A model generated the notes under the pieces. That model was given only the letters and a program-made list of their open reading frames with translations, was not told the origin of the DNA and did no database searches. Below are positions 1-6,836 of a stretch of 8,829 bases of DNA, piece by piece. The stretch lies in contig JAFSFN010000083.1 in the NCBI GenBank assembly GCA_017435185.1, positions 1 through 8,829 on the forward strand. Reading direction: 5' to 3'. The translations under genes and the position numbers were made by a program. The DNA is from Clostridia bacterium (GTDB lineage: Bacteria; Bacillota; Clostridia; Christensenellales; CAG-138). Each line of letters begins with the position of its first letter. The stretch's first letter is position 1.

Positions 1-855
1 GGCGGTGCTCGTACAATCTACTACAACAAGGCTATCTTTGATGCAGCAGGCGTAGCATACCCCGACACATCTTGGACAATGGAAGAGTTCTATGAGAACT
101 CCAAGAAGCTCACAGGCGAATTCGAAATCAACGGCGAAAAGAAGACTGTTTACGGTTTCGCAACATCCGCTAAGTACGCTTCCCAGTACCTCCCCTTCAT
201 CTGGAACTTCGGCGGCGAAATCCTCACACAGGACAACTCTGCTGCAGCTATCAATTCCGCTGAGTGGAAGGCAGGCGTTGAATACTACCTCAAGTTCTTC
301 GAAGACGGCATCACACCTCCGGGTTCCGAAGCTATGGATCTTGCAGAACAGCAGGCAATGTTCATGGACGACCAGGTTGCTATGATGACAGCAACAGTTG
401 ACTACGTAACAGAAATCCTCAAGAACGAGGGTTGGGATGCTAAGCTTGGCGTTGGTTACATGCCCAATCAGAACGGTCTCGCAACATCCTTTGTTGGCGC
501 TGACGTATTCGTAATCCCCACAGCTTCCCAGTATCCTGCACAGGCTGGTATGCTTATCGACTACTTGCTCGGTACAGAAAGCCAGATCGCATATGCAAAG
601 GCTGTTGGTTTCACACCCGCAGTTAAGAGTGCTATGGAAGATGAAGCCATCGCAACCGATCCCGTTCAGGTTGCATTCGCAGCAGCTCTCGAAGGTGGTA
701 AGTTCTATGCTAAGGTATCCGTATCCAGCATGATCACAGTTATCCTCCGTGAGAACATCCAGAGCTTGCTCGCAAACGAAATCACACTCGATCAGTATGC
801 AGAAGATGCAGAAACACGTATCAACCAGGCTCTCGCAGAAGCAGCAGCTGAGTAA
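1..855 (+). CDS. ABC transporter sugar-binding protein, C-terminal part (5' end outside window)
   Basis: The reading frame is open from base 1 to a TAA stop, giving 284 residues, and the start lies upstream of the window. It is the C-terminal two thirds of an extracellular family 1 solute-binding protein (MalE/UgpB type), the lipid-anchored receptor that hands a sugar or sugar derivative to a membrane importer. Seen: a YYNKAIFDAAG segment followed by a W-T-M-E-E-F helix near the visible start, a GGEIL/W-K-A-G-V-E-Y stretch, and near the end the LLGTESQ...GFTPAV pattern typical of the family. The signal peptide and lipobox would lie in the missing part. Two permease genes follow, which supports the role. 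Codons are strongly biased (AAC, AAG, TTC, ATC and TAC dominate, threonine almost always ACA), as in highly expressed genes. The ligand cannot be read from sequence. Confidence 0.93.
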   Translation, partial: GGARTIYYNKAIFDAAGVAYPDTSWTMEEFYENSKKLTGEFEINGEKKTVYGFATSAKYASQYLPFIWNFGGEILTQDNSAAAINSAEWKAGVEYYLKFFEDGITPPGSEAMDLAEQQAMFMDDQVAMMTATVDYVTEILKNEGWDAKLGVGYMPNQNGLATSFVGADVFVIPTASQYPAQAGMLIDYLLGTESQIAYAKAVGFTPAVKSAMEDEAIATDPVQVAFAAALEGGKFYAKVSVSSMITVILRENIQSLLANEITLDQYAEDAETRINQALAEAAAE

Positions 856-902
856 TTGAAAACCAACTATTGTTTTAGAGCTTAGTTTAATCGTTAACCA
901 AA

Positions 903-936
903 TTGGCGGCGGGATGGTAACTCGTCCTGCCGCCAA
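903..936 (+). terminator. Stem-loop after the binding-protein gene (attenuating terminator or mRNA-stabilising hairpin)
   Basis: A 14-bp stem pairs 903-916 with 923-936, including two G-T wobble pairs, around a 6-nt loop (917-922). It starts about 48 nt after the binding-protein stop and ends 37 nt before the first permease start. The tract after it is only ATTATTTC, so a full intrinsic terminator is doubtful. Partial read-through, or protection of the upstream transcript end, fits better. Hairpins here are common in binding-protein/permease operons, where the receptor is needed in excess over the membrane subunits. Confidence 0.75.
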
Positions 937-973
937 ATTATTTCAAAAAAGTTGGCATTGTGAGGTTTAATGT

Positions 974-1852
974 ATGATTGTTGCAAGTAAAAGGGAGAGA
1001 TTCGGCTACTACCTCTTTTTATTGCCGGCCTTTATAATCTTTGGCACGTTCATTTTCGGACCCATGATCTATTCGTTCTATCTCTCGTTTTGCAAGTACA
1101 GCCTTGTAACTGCAACGAGTGCAAAATGGATAGGTTTGGATAACTACCTTAATCTTTTCAAAAATATGCAATTTCTTGCTGCAGTAAAGAACACAGCTAT
1201 CTTTACTGTAATACTTGTTCCGCTTACATTGTTTGGTGGCTTAATGGTAGCTATCGGCATAAACAGTAAGCTGATAAAGTATAAGCGTTTCTACAAGATT
1301 TGTTACTACATTCCGTATGTATCATCGATGGTTGCTGTTTCCTATGTTTTCAAGATCCTCTTCTCAGGAAGACCTGACGGTGTTATGAATGCTTTGCTTC
1401 AGTCGATCGGTCTTGAACCTATAGGTTGGTTGGCTTCTGCCGACTGGGATTTGATAGTTGTTATTTTGCTTTCATTCTGGAAGCAGGTCGGCTATGTTAT
1501 GATAATTTATCTCGGCGGCTTGTTGGCCATTCCCGATGATGTTTATGAAGCGGTTTCGTTGGATCCTATCTCAGGAACAACAATGCTCAGAAAAATAACA
1601 TTGCCTCTTTTGAAGCCTACAACAATGTTCCTTTTGGTTACAGAAGTTATCAACAGCTTCCAAATCTTCACACCGGTTCACGTTATGACATCAGGCGGTC
1701 CCGGTATGGCAACCTTGACATTGGTTACTTTGCTCTATGAAAAGGGCTTTAAGAATTCTGAAATGGGTCAGGCAAGTGCGATTGCGGTTATCATTTTTGT
1801 CGTTCTGCTTATACTCAGCATAATTCAGAACAAGGTTGACAGTAAGGAATAA
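974..1852 (+). CDS. ABC sugar transporter permease, MalF/UgpA type
   Basis: This 292-residue inner-membrane protein is one of the two subunits forming the import channel. Hydrophobic segments lie near residues 11-31, 72-97, 107-130, 157-185, 214-235 and 264-286, which fits six transmembrane helices. The EAA loop that docks on the ATPase runs from about E192 to P215 and ends in ITLPLLKP. It reads E-A-V-S-L-D-P-I where most relatives have E-A-A-x-x-D-G-A, so the usual glycine is P198. A TSGGP motif (239-243) is typical of the MalF/UgpA subunit. The start at 974 is supported by GAGG at 962-965, eight nt upstream; an ATG at 970 is in another frame. The stop codon sits inside the ribosome binding site of the next permease. 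Confidence 0.93.
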   Translation: MIVASKRERFGYYLFLLPAFIIFGTFIFGPMIYSFYLSFCKYSLVTATSAKWIGLDNYLNLFKNMQFLAAVKNTAIFTVILVPLTLFGGLMVAIGINSKLIKYKRFYKICYYIPYVSSMVAVSYVFKILFSGRPDGVMNALLQSIGLEPIGWLASADWDLIVVILLSFWKQVGYVMIIYLGGLLAIPDDVYEAVSLDPISGTTMLRKITLPLLKPTTMFLLVTEVINSFQIFTPVHVMTSGGPGMATLTLVTLLYEKGFKNSEMGQASAIAVIIFVVLLILSIIQNKVDSKE

Positions 1853-1862
1853 GGGGGGTATC
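1850..1862 (+). promoter_or_regulatory. Ribosome binding site of the second permease, merged with the preceding stop codon
   Basis: TAAGGGGGGTATC resembles the full anti-16S complement TAAGGAGGTGATC, and its first three bases are the TAA stop of the first permease gene. The gap from the G run to the ATG at 1867 is 8 nt. Terminating ribosomes would be positioned to reinitiate, which suggests coupled, balanced synthesis of the two permease subunits. Confidence 0.7.
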
Positions 1863-1866
1863 AGCT

Positions 1867-2721
1867 ATGAATTATAAGACAAGCAGAATTATAAAAAGAA
1901 TACTCCTCAACATACCTCTTGCAATCGGCGCAATAATAATGCTTGCACCGTTGGTGTGGATGCTTTCCACGGCAATTTCGCCCAACAGCTTCTTGCCGAG
2001 GCAAACATTAATGCCTGATTGGCAGAATTTGACACTTCAGAACTTCGTCGATGCATGGAATTTCCCCTCAGCAACGACTGAAGGTTTGACAATGGGACGT
2101 TTCTTCCTTAACACTGTCATAATGACAGTATGTATAGTTATCGGCGGTTTGCTGTTCGACTCAATGGCTGGCTATGTTATAGCTCGTAAAGAGTTCCCCG
2201 GAAGAACATTCTTTGGCTTCTTGGCACTCTCAACATTGATGGTTCCTTTCTATGTAACAGCTATTCCCCAGTACCTTATCGTTAAGGATTTGGGATGGAT
2301 GAATACTTTCCAAGCTCTTATCGTTCCTTCGTTGGCTTCCGGTATGGGTATTCACCTCTTCAGATCTCACTTCAGAAGTGTTCCCATCGAGCTTGAAGAA
2401 TGTGCAAAGCTCGACGGTGCGTCAGACTTCCGTATTTTCTTCTCGGTTATGATTCCCATATCAAAGCCGATCATCGGTACGATGACAACACTTAAGGCTA
2501 TGTGGTCTTGGAACCAGTTCCTCTGGCCCTTGATAGTTATCAACGACAAGACCATGTACACAATACAGCAAGGCTTGACATTCTTCCAGGGTCTTGCAGT
2601 TACACAGTATGGTTACCTCTGCGCAGGTATGACATTGGCAATACTGCCCCTTTTGGTTGTATTCCTTTGCATGCAGAACTTCTTCATCGGTGGTTTGACA
2701 GCCGGTGCTGTTAAGGGTTAA
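1867..2721 (+). CDS. ABC sugar transporter permease, MalG/UgpE type
   Basis: This 284-residue protein is the second channel subunit. Helices are visible near residues 12-35, 80-105, 114-135, 147-163, 198-215 and 250-274. The EAA loop (about 175-201) is canonical: E178, then L-D-G-A at 182-185 and IPISKP at 196-201. A WSWNQFLWPL motif (212-221) and the closing G-L-T-A-G-A-V-K-G are hallmarks of the MalG/UgpE subunit. It lies 14 nt after the first permease and is preceded by a strong ribosome binding site. The 36-nt gap to the kinase gene contains no terminator, so the transcript probably continues. No ATPase gene follows, so the pair probably uses a shared MsmX/UgpC-type ATPase encoded elsewhere. 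Confidence 0.95.
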   Translation: MNYKTSRIIKRILLNIPLAIGAIIMLAPLVWMLSTAISPNSFLPRQTLMPDWQNLTLQNFVDAWNFPSATTEGLTMGRFFLNTVIMTVCIVIGGLLFDSMAGYVIARKEFPGRTFFGFLALSTLMVPFYVTAIPQYLIVKDLGWMNTFQALIVPSLASGMGIHLFRSHFRSVPIELEECAKLDGASDFRIFFSVMIPISKPIIGTMTTLKAMWSWNQFLWPLIVINDKTMYTIQQGLTFFQGLAVTQYGYLCAGMTLAILPLLVVFLCMQNFFIGGLTAGAVKG

Positions 2722-2757
2722 TCCATATAAAATCTATAAGGATAAAAGCTGAAAAGT

Positions 2758-3720
2758 ATGGAATTATTTGCGGGATTTGATGGCGGCGGCACAAAGACTC
2801 TTTGTGTGCTTGCTGATGAAAACGGCAATATACTGGGCGTAGGCAAGGGTGGTCCGTCGAACTATTTGTTCTGCGGCAAAGAACTTGCAGCCCAATCTGT
2901 ACGCGACAGTATTGAACAAGCATTTTCTAAAGCGGGTGCAGCAATGCGCCCGCTTAGAAGCGCTTATATGTGCAGTGCCGCGACAGAGATATATTGCGGC
3001 GAAAGCCATGTGCCTTTTTTCTCAACTTGTATAGACACACAGCAGCTCACATGCAACAGTGACATAGTTCCTGTTTGGTACGGAGCAGTGCAGGGTGCAC
3101 CTGCTATAATGACTATATCGGGTACAGGTGCGGCAACTTACGCTTGCTGGGATGATAAATATGCAAAGGCAAGCGGTTGGGGTGCGCTCATGGGCGATGA
3201 AGGCTCGGGTTATGATATCGGTCATAAGGCAGTTCAGATAGCTACACGCATATATGACAAACGTGAGAGCGATAATGAATTTTTAGAAGCTATATGCAAG
3301 CACTATGAAGTTGAAACACCCAGAGGCTTGCACAGAGTGTTCAGAATGGGGGACCAGAGAAGTTTGGTTGCTTCGGCAACGGTTCCCGTGTTTGAACTCT
3401 ATCAAAAAGGAAATGAGACAGCTAAAAAGCTGTTGGAATATGCCGCAAACGAAATTGTTTTGGCGGTAAAAACTGCAGGAAGAGAAGCAGGCTTTACTGC
3501 ACCTGTGCCTCTTATCGTATCGGGCAGCTTGCTTCACCCGGAGCGTTGCTTGTATGGCTTGGTAGAAGAATGTATTGCCAAGAACTGCGATTGCGTATCT
3601 GAAATGATGCCTGCACCCATGCATCCTGCTGTTGCGGCAGCAGCACTTGCGATGAGTGAAGCAGGAAGAAAAGAACAAAGCATGATATTGCTTGAGAAGG
3701 GAAAGTTACTGGATTTATGA
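2758..3720 (+). CDS. BadF/BadG/BcrA/BcrD-family sugar kinase (N-acetylglucosamine kinase-like)
   Basis: This 320-residue cytoplasmic protein has the ASKHA ATPase fold of N-acetylglucosamine kinases, which phosphorylate an amino sugar with ATP. Seen: the phosphate-1 motif G-F-D-G-G-G-T-K-T (residues 6-14), N100-S-D102 as the probable catalytic aspartate segment, the phosphate-2 motif SGTGAATYA (121-129), the family signature G-W-G-A-L-M-G-D-E-G-S-G-Y-D-I-G (140-155) and the adenosine-side motif VSGSLL (254-259). Length is normal for the kinase subgroup. It lacks the iron-sulfur cysteine pattern expected of the benzoyl-CoA reductase activator subgroup, and the transporter context favours a sugar kinase. 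The ribosome binding site is weak or distant (AAGGA, about 15 nt away). The stop overlaps the next start as ATGA. GlcNAc is the likeliest type of substrate; MurNAc or another amino sugar is possible. Confidence 0.9.
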   Translation: MELFAGFDGGGTKTLCVLADENGNILGVGKGGPSNYLFCGKELAAQSVRDSIEQAFSKAGAAMRPLRSAYMCSAATEIYCGESHVPFFSTCIDTQQLTCNSDIVPVWYGAVQGAPAIMTISGTGAATYACWDDKYAKASGWGALMGDEGSGYDIGHKAVQIATRIYDKRESDNEFLEAICKHYEVETPRGLHRVFRMGDQRSLVASATVPVFELYQKGNETAKKLLEYAANEIVLAVKTAGREAGFTAPVPLIVSGSLLHPERCLYGLVEECIAKNCDCVSEMMPAPMHPAVAAAALAMSEAGRKEQSMILLEKGKLLDL

Positions 3721-4964
3721 GAGTAGGCTTTTGCAGACAGGCAATAACGCCGGAATATTCAATGGGAATGGCAGGCTATGACAGACGCAGTCTGCCTTCT
3801 GACGGTGTTCTTGATGATATATATGTTTCGGTAATTGCTGTTGAAGACGATAACAAGGGTCAGATGTTGATTTGTTCCTACGATTTGCTCGGAACGGATA
3901 CAGGACTTTGTGCAAGAGTCAGGAAAGCTGCTTCCGAGCGTTTCTCAATAGCTGAAAATCGCATTTGGGTCAGTGCAACTCATACGCACAGTGCGCCGGG
4001 TGCCATTTTCTATCGCAGAACGCTTGATGAAAATTACATGGAAAAATTGGTATCCTCAAGTATGCAGGCAATCGCTTCGGCACTTGAGGATTTGTCGTGC
4101 GCAAAAGCAAAATTTGTTCCCGCATCAGTAAAAGGTGTCGCATCTGTCCGTACAATGGACAGTGATGAAGCCGGAAATTTTGCAATGCCGGCTGATATGA
4201 TATTGTTTGAACGAGAAAATGGCGATGTTGTTTTGAATCGTTTTGTATGTCATCCTACAGTTTTGAACGAAAAGAACACGTGTATATCACGCGATTTGCC
4301 CGGTGCTTGTGCAAGGCAGTCAAAAAACGGCGAGAGAACTCTTTTCCTCAACGGACCGTGTGCGGATATTTCAACTCGCTATTCAAGGCGTGAATCCACT
4401 CCGAATGAAGTGGAAAGATTGGGCGGTATTTGGGCAAAAGCACTTGATAATGCGCTTGAAAACAGAGAAAATTCAAGTGATATGCAGATAAGCATTTCTT
4501 CGGATATAGAAGAGCTGTATATGCCTGCTGCAAAGTTTTTCAGCGGCGAAGAAAAAGAAAGGCTTATGGAAAGCCTGCGTGAGCGTATGGCAAACGCTAA
4601 GGATATCGGTGCGGAGCGCGAGTTCAACTCCCGTCTTGCTGTACTTGAACGTCCCACATACGGCACTGCTGAAGGCAGAGATATTTTCGTCACATATCTT
4701 GACTTGGGTGATCTTATAATAGTCGGATTGCCTTTGGAAACTAACTATGAAGCAGGAGAACGATTCAGAGAAAGGCTTGAGAAAACTTCTCTCAAGAAGG
4801 TTTGGATAGTTTGCTACACAGGAGGATATGATGGATATCTTCCCTCAGGCAGACCTCTTGATTTTGACAGCAGCTATGAAGATCTGGCTGCCATATATAC
4901 AAGTGATGCAGAAGAAATTTTATGGAGGAGTATAGAAAAATGCGTGTCAAGGAATCAGAACTGA
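3717..4964 (+). CDS. Neutral/alkaline ceramidase-family amidohydrolase, cytoplasmic stand-alone catalytic domain
   Basis: This 415-residue protein matches the N-terminal catalytic domain of neutral ceramidases, zinc amidases that cleave N-acyl bonds. Seen in order: ITPEYSMGMAGYDRR (10-24), the DLLG strand (56-59), the metal-binding ATHTHSAPG (87-95, H89/H91), CHPTVLNEKN with H179 followed by SRDLPG, NGPCADIS (212-219) whose S219 aligns with the usual D-V-S catalytic serine, G-L-P-L-E with E341 in place of the usual P-G-E, and YTGGYDGYLPS (367-377) with the late tyrosine. The probable ligands and nucleophile are thus present. It has no signal peptide, and it is far shorter than secreted ceramidases (about 640-760 residues), lacking their C-terminal domain. 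The start is fixed by the ATGA overlap with the kinase gene. A true sphingolipid substrate is unlikely inside this operon; cleavage of an N-acyl sugar or other amide is inferred. Confidence 0.82.
   Translation: MRVGFCRQAITPEYSMGMAGYDRRSLPSDGVLDDIYVSVIAVEDDNKGQMLICSYDLLGTDTGLCARVRKAASERFSIAENRIWVSATHTHSAPGAIFYRRTLDENYMEKLVSSSMQAIASALEDLSCAKAKFVPASVKGVASVRTMDSDEAGNFAMPADMILFERENGDVVLNRFVCHPTVLNEKNTCISRDLPGACARQSKNGERTLFLNGPCADISTRYSRRESTPNEVERLGGIWAKALDNALENRENSSDMQISISSDIEELYMPAAKFFSGEEKERLMESLRERMANAKDIGAEREFNSRLAVLERPTYGTAEGRDIFVTYLDLGDLIIVGLPLETNYEAGERFRERLEKTSLKKVWIVCYTGGYDGYLPSGRPLDFDSSYEDLAAIYTSDAEEILWRSIEKCVSRNQN
4923..4930 (+). promoter_or_regulatory. Ribosome binding site that decides the M20 peptidase start
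   Basis: TGGAGGAG lies 9 nt before the ATG at 4940, inside the end of the ceramidase-like gene. An earlier in-frame ATG at 4922 overlaps this site and has no good site of its own, so 4940 is the better start. Confidence 0.8.
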
Positions 4965-6094
4965 CGCCCATCAATGAGATGATATCTCGTTTGGAGAAAT
5001 ATGTTAACATGGATTCTCCCAGCGGTAACGGCGAATGTATAAACAAAATGAACCGCTTGCTTCAGGAAGAATTTGAAGCGGCAGGATGTGCTGTAACACG
5101 CCATGAACGCGCGGGCGGAGACCTTTTGGAATGTCGCATGGGCAACGGCTCAAAGCAGGTATTGCTCATAGGTCATATGGATACTGTTTTCCCTGTAGGT
5201 ACAGTTGCGAAACGTCCTTTCTCTATCACGGACAATAAAATGTACGGCCCCGGCGTGCTTGATATGAAGAGCGGCGTACTCATGATACTCGATGTTATGA
5301 AGTACTTTAATGGCAGATTACCTGAAGACTGGAGTTTGTGTGCGCTTTTGAACGCTGATGAAGAAATCGGTTCACATGAGAGCAGAGACAAGATAATGGA
5401 GCTTTCCAAGCAGTCCGTTGCCTGCTTCTGCATGGAGCCTTCAAAGCCCGGATTTGTTACGGTCGCAAGAAAAGGCCTTGCAACATTCAAAATTAAGGTT
5501 TACGGCAAGGAAGCACATTCCGGCGTTAACTATTTGATAGGCGCAAATGCTATTCAGGAGCTTGCACGTATCATCTGCGACCTTTACAAACTGCGTGATG
5601 ATGAAAAGGGTATATCGGTCAATATGGGTACTATCGACGGCGGCAGCGGCGGCGGTAAGGGAAAGACCAATATCGTTGCAGGATATGCGGAAGTCGGCGG
5701 TGAGTTCCGTTGCTATGATGTCGAACTTCTTGACAGTTTGCTTGAAAAACTTGAGGAAGTATGTGCTGTTCCCAGTGTTGAAGGAACTAAGATCGAGCTT
5801 GAAATACTTGCAAAGCGTCCTCCCATGAAGCAGGACGAGGCATCAAAGAAACTGCTTGAGGCAGGTCAGCCTATTGCGGCAGAACTCGGTCTTGAAATGG
5901 TTGGTCGCACACATGGCGGCGGAAGCGACGGTTCATATGCTTCATATGTCGGAACACCTGTTATAGACGGCTTTGGTTCGGAAGGCGAGTTTTCACACTC
6001 GGTGGATGAATATGTCAAGATTGATACACTTGTTGCTCGCACAATGCTGTGCGTTGAGTTACTTTGGAAAATTATTGGAGGAGAAGTGTTATGA
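4940..6094 (+). CDS. M20 family zinc metallopeptidase, carboxypeptidase G2 (glutamate carboxypeptidase)-like
   Basis: This 384-residue cytoplasmic dizinc hydrolase belongs to a family that removes a C-terminal amino acid or an N-acyl group. All expected residues are visible: H79 in GHMDTVFP, bridging D108 in GVLDMKSG, the E141-E142 pair in NADEEIGS (catalytic base and ligand), E166 in C-M-E-P-S, and H353 in E-F-S-H-S near the end. The lid domain is also present, with KEAHSG around H193, T-N-I-V (243-246) and F-R (R257), as is the late GGGSDG motif (326-331). The glycine-rich run at about residues 233-239 is a loop of the lid region. It overlaps the upstream gene by 25 nt and the SIS gene by ATGA. 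Carboxypeptidase G2 relatives act on N-acyl glutamates, but other M20 enzymes are aminoacylases or dipeptidases, so the substrate is open. Confidence 0.9.
   Translation: MRVKESELTPINEMISRLEKYVNMDSPSGNGECINKMNRLLQEEFEAAGCAVTRHERAGGDLLECRMGNGSKQVLLIGHMDTVFPVGTVAKRPFSITDNKMYGPGVLDMKSGVLMILDVMKYFNGRLPEDWSLCALLNADEEIGSHESRDKIMELSKQSVACFCMEPSKPGFVTVARKGLATFKIKVYGKEAHSGVNYLIGANAIQELARIICDLYKLRDDEKGISVNMGTIDGGSGGGKGKTNIVAGYAEVGGEFRCYDVELLDSLLEKLEEVCAVPSVEGTKIELEILAKRPPMKQDEASKKLLEAGQPIAAELGLEMVGRTHGGGSDGSYASYVGTPVIDGFGSEGEFSHSVDEYVKIDTLVARTMLCVELLWKIIGGEVL
6077..6083 (+). promoter_or_regulatory. Ribosome binding site that decides the SIS gene start
   Basis: GGAGGAG lies 7 nt before the ATG at 6091. 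This start also forms an ATGA overlap with the M20 stop. An in-frame ATG at 6064 would add nine residues but has no comparable site. Confidence 0.85.
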
Positions 6095-6822
6095 ACAAAG
6101 AATATTTGCAGAACATCAGAAATCTTTTGGACAAAATGGAAGAAACTCAGTGTGACACAATAGATGCAGTCGCCGAGGCTTGTGCACAGTCTATTAAAAA
6201 CGGCGGTTTGCTCTATTTCTTCGGTACAGGTCACTCACATATGATTTGTGAAGAACCTTTCTATCGTGCAGGTGGTTTGGCAGCAGTTTATCCCATTCTT
6301 GAGTCAACACTCATGCTCCACGAAGGCGGTAGCAAGAGCAGCATTTATGAGCGCCTTGAGGGTATCGGCAATATCGCTATAGCTCAGAACGGCGTTGGCA
6401 AGGGCGATGTTGTTTTCCTCATCTCCAACTCCGGCAGAAACTGTGCTTGTATCGATGCAGCATTGGAAGCCAAGAAACTCGGCGCAGTGACAGTTGCCAT
6501 AACTTCACTCAACCATTCAAATGGTGTTACATCGCGCCATCCCAACGGCAAGCGCCTGTTTGAAGTTTGTGACTATGTTCTCGATAACGGCGGTGTTATC
6601 GGTGATGCATGCGTAAATCTTGAAGGATTGAACGAAAGCATTGCTCCCACATCAACAGTTCTTGATGTAACAATGGTCAATATGGTAATCGTAAATACAG
6701 TTGAAAAGTTGCTTGCAATGGGTGTTACACCTCCCGTATTCACAAGCGCAAATACGGATAAGGGCGATTCTGCGAACAAGTCCATTATTGAAGAATACAA
6801 GAAGAGAGTAAAGATTCTCTAA
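6091..6822 (+). CDS. SIS-domain phosphosugar-binding protein (UPF0309-like)
   Basis: This 243-residue cytoplasmic protein carries one SIS fold, the domain that binds phosphosugars in isomerases, etherases and deglycases. Seen: an N-terminal helical region (1-35), FGTGHSH (44-50) followed by C-E-E-P-F-Y-R-A-G-G (53-62), ISNSGRN (111-117) as the phosphate-binding Ser loop, V-T-V-A-I-T-S (133-139), and ESIAPTST (182-189) leading into a helix. The layout matches the UPF0309 group of SIS proteins rather than MurQ etherase, whose longer GAGTSGR-type motif is absent. It is the last gene of the operon and starts by ATGA overlap with the peptidase gene. Following a BadF-type kinase, it most likely takes the phosphorylated sugar product as substrate or ligand. 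The reaction itself (isomerase, etherase, deglycase) cannot be decided here. Confidence 0.85.
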   Translation: MNKEYLQNIRNLLDKMEETQCDTIDAVAEACAQSIKNGGLLYFFGTGHSHMICEEPFYRAGGLAAVYPILESTLMLHEGGSKSSIYERLEGIGNIAIAQNGVGKGDVVFLISNSGRNCACIDAALEAKKLGAVTVAITSLNHSNGVTSRHPNGKRLFEVCDYVLDNGGVIGDACVNLEGLNESIAPTSTVLDVTMVNMVIVNTVEKLLAMGVTPPVFTSANTDKGDSANKSIIEEYKKRVKIL

Positions 6823-6836
6823 TATCCTATTCCAAT

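Noticed and set aside
857..890. Possible promoter (TTGAAA) after the binding-protein gene
   Set aside because: About 17 nt downstream there is no convincing -10 box, so I do not call an internal promoter.
3283..3678. Open 131-codon frame on the minus strand inside the kinase gene
   Set aside because: It is antisense to a clear kinase with all motifs, is rich in cysteine and odd in composition, has no matching ribosome binding site that I see, and resembles no known family.
4379..4693. Open 104-codon frame on the minus strand inside the ceramidase-like gene
   Set aside because: Its Ser-rich composition is what complementary reading of the real gene produces, and it has no independent support.
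4922..4939. Earlier in-frame ATG for the M20 peptidase
   Set aside because: It would place the strong TGGAGGAG site inside the coding region; the ATG at 4940 is properly spaced from that site.
5638..5660. GGC-rich short repeat
   Set aside because: It is in frame and encodes a glycine-rich loop of the M20 lid region, so it needs no other explanation.
6064..6090. Earlier in-frame ATG for the SIS gene
   Set aside because: The ATG at 6091 has a well-placed GGAGGAG and an ATGA overlap with the upstream stop, which the earlier one lacks.
5866..6234. Open 122-codon minus-strand frame across the M20/SIS junction
   Set aside because: It is antisense to two well-supported coupled genes and shows no recognisable domain.
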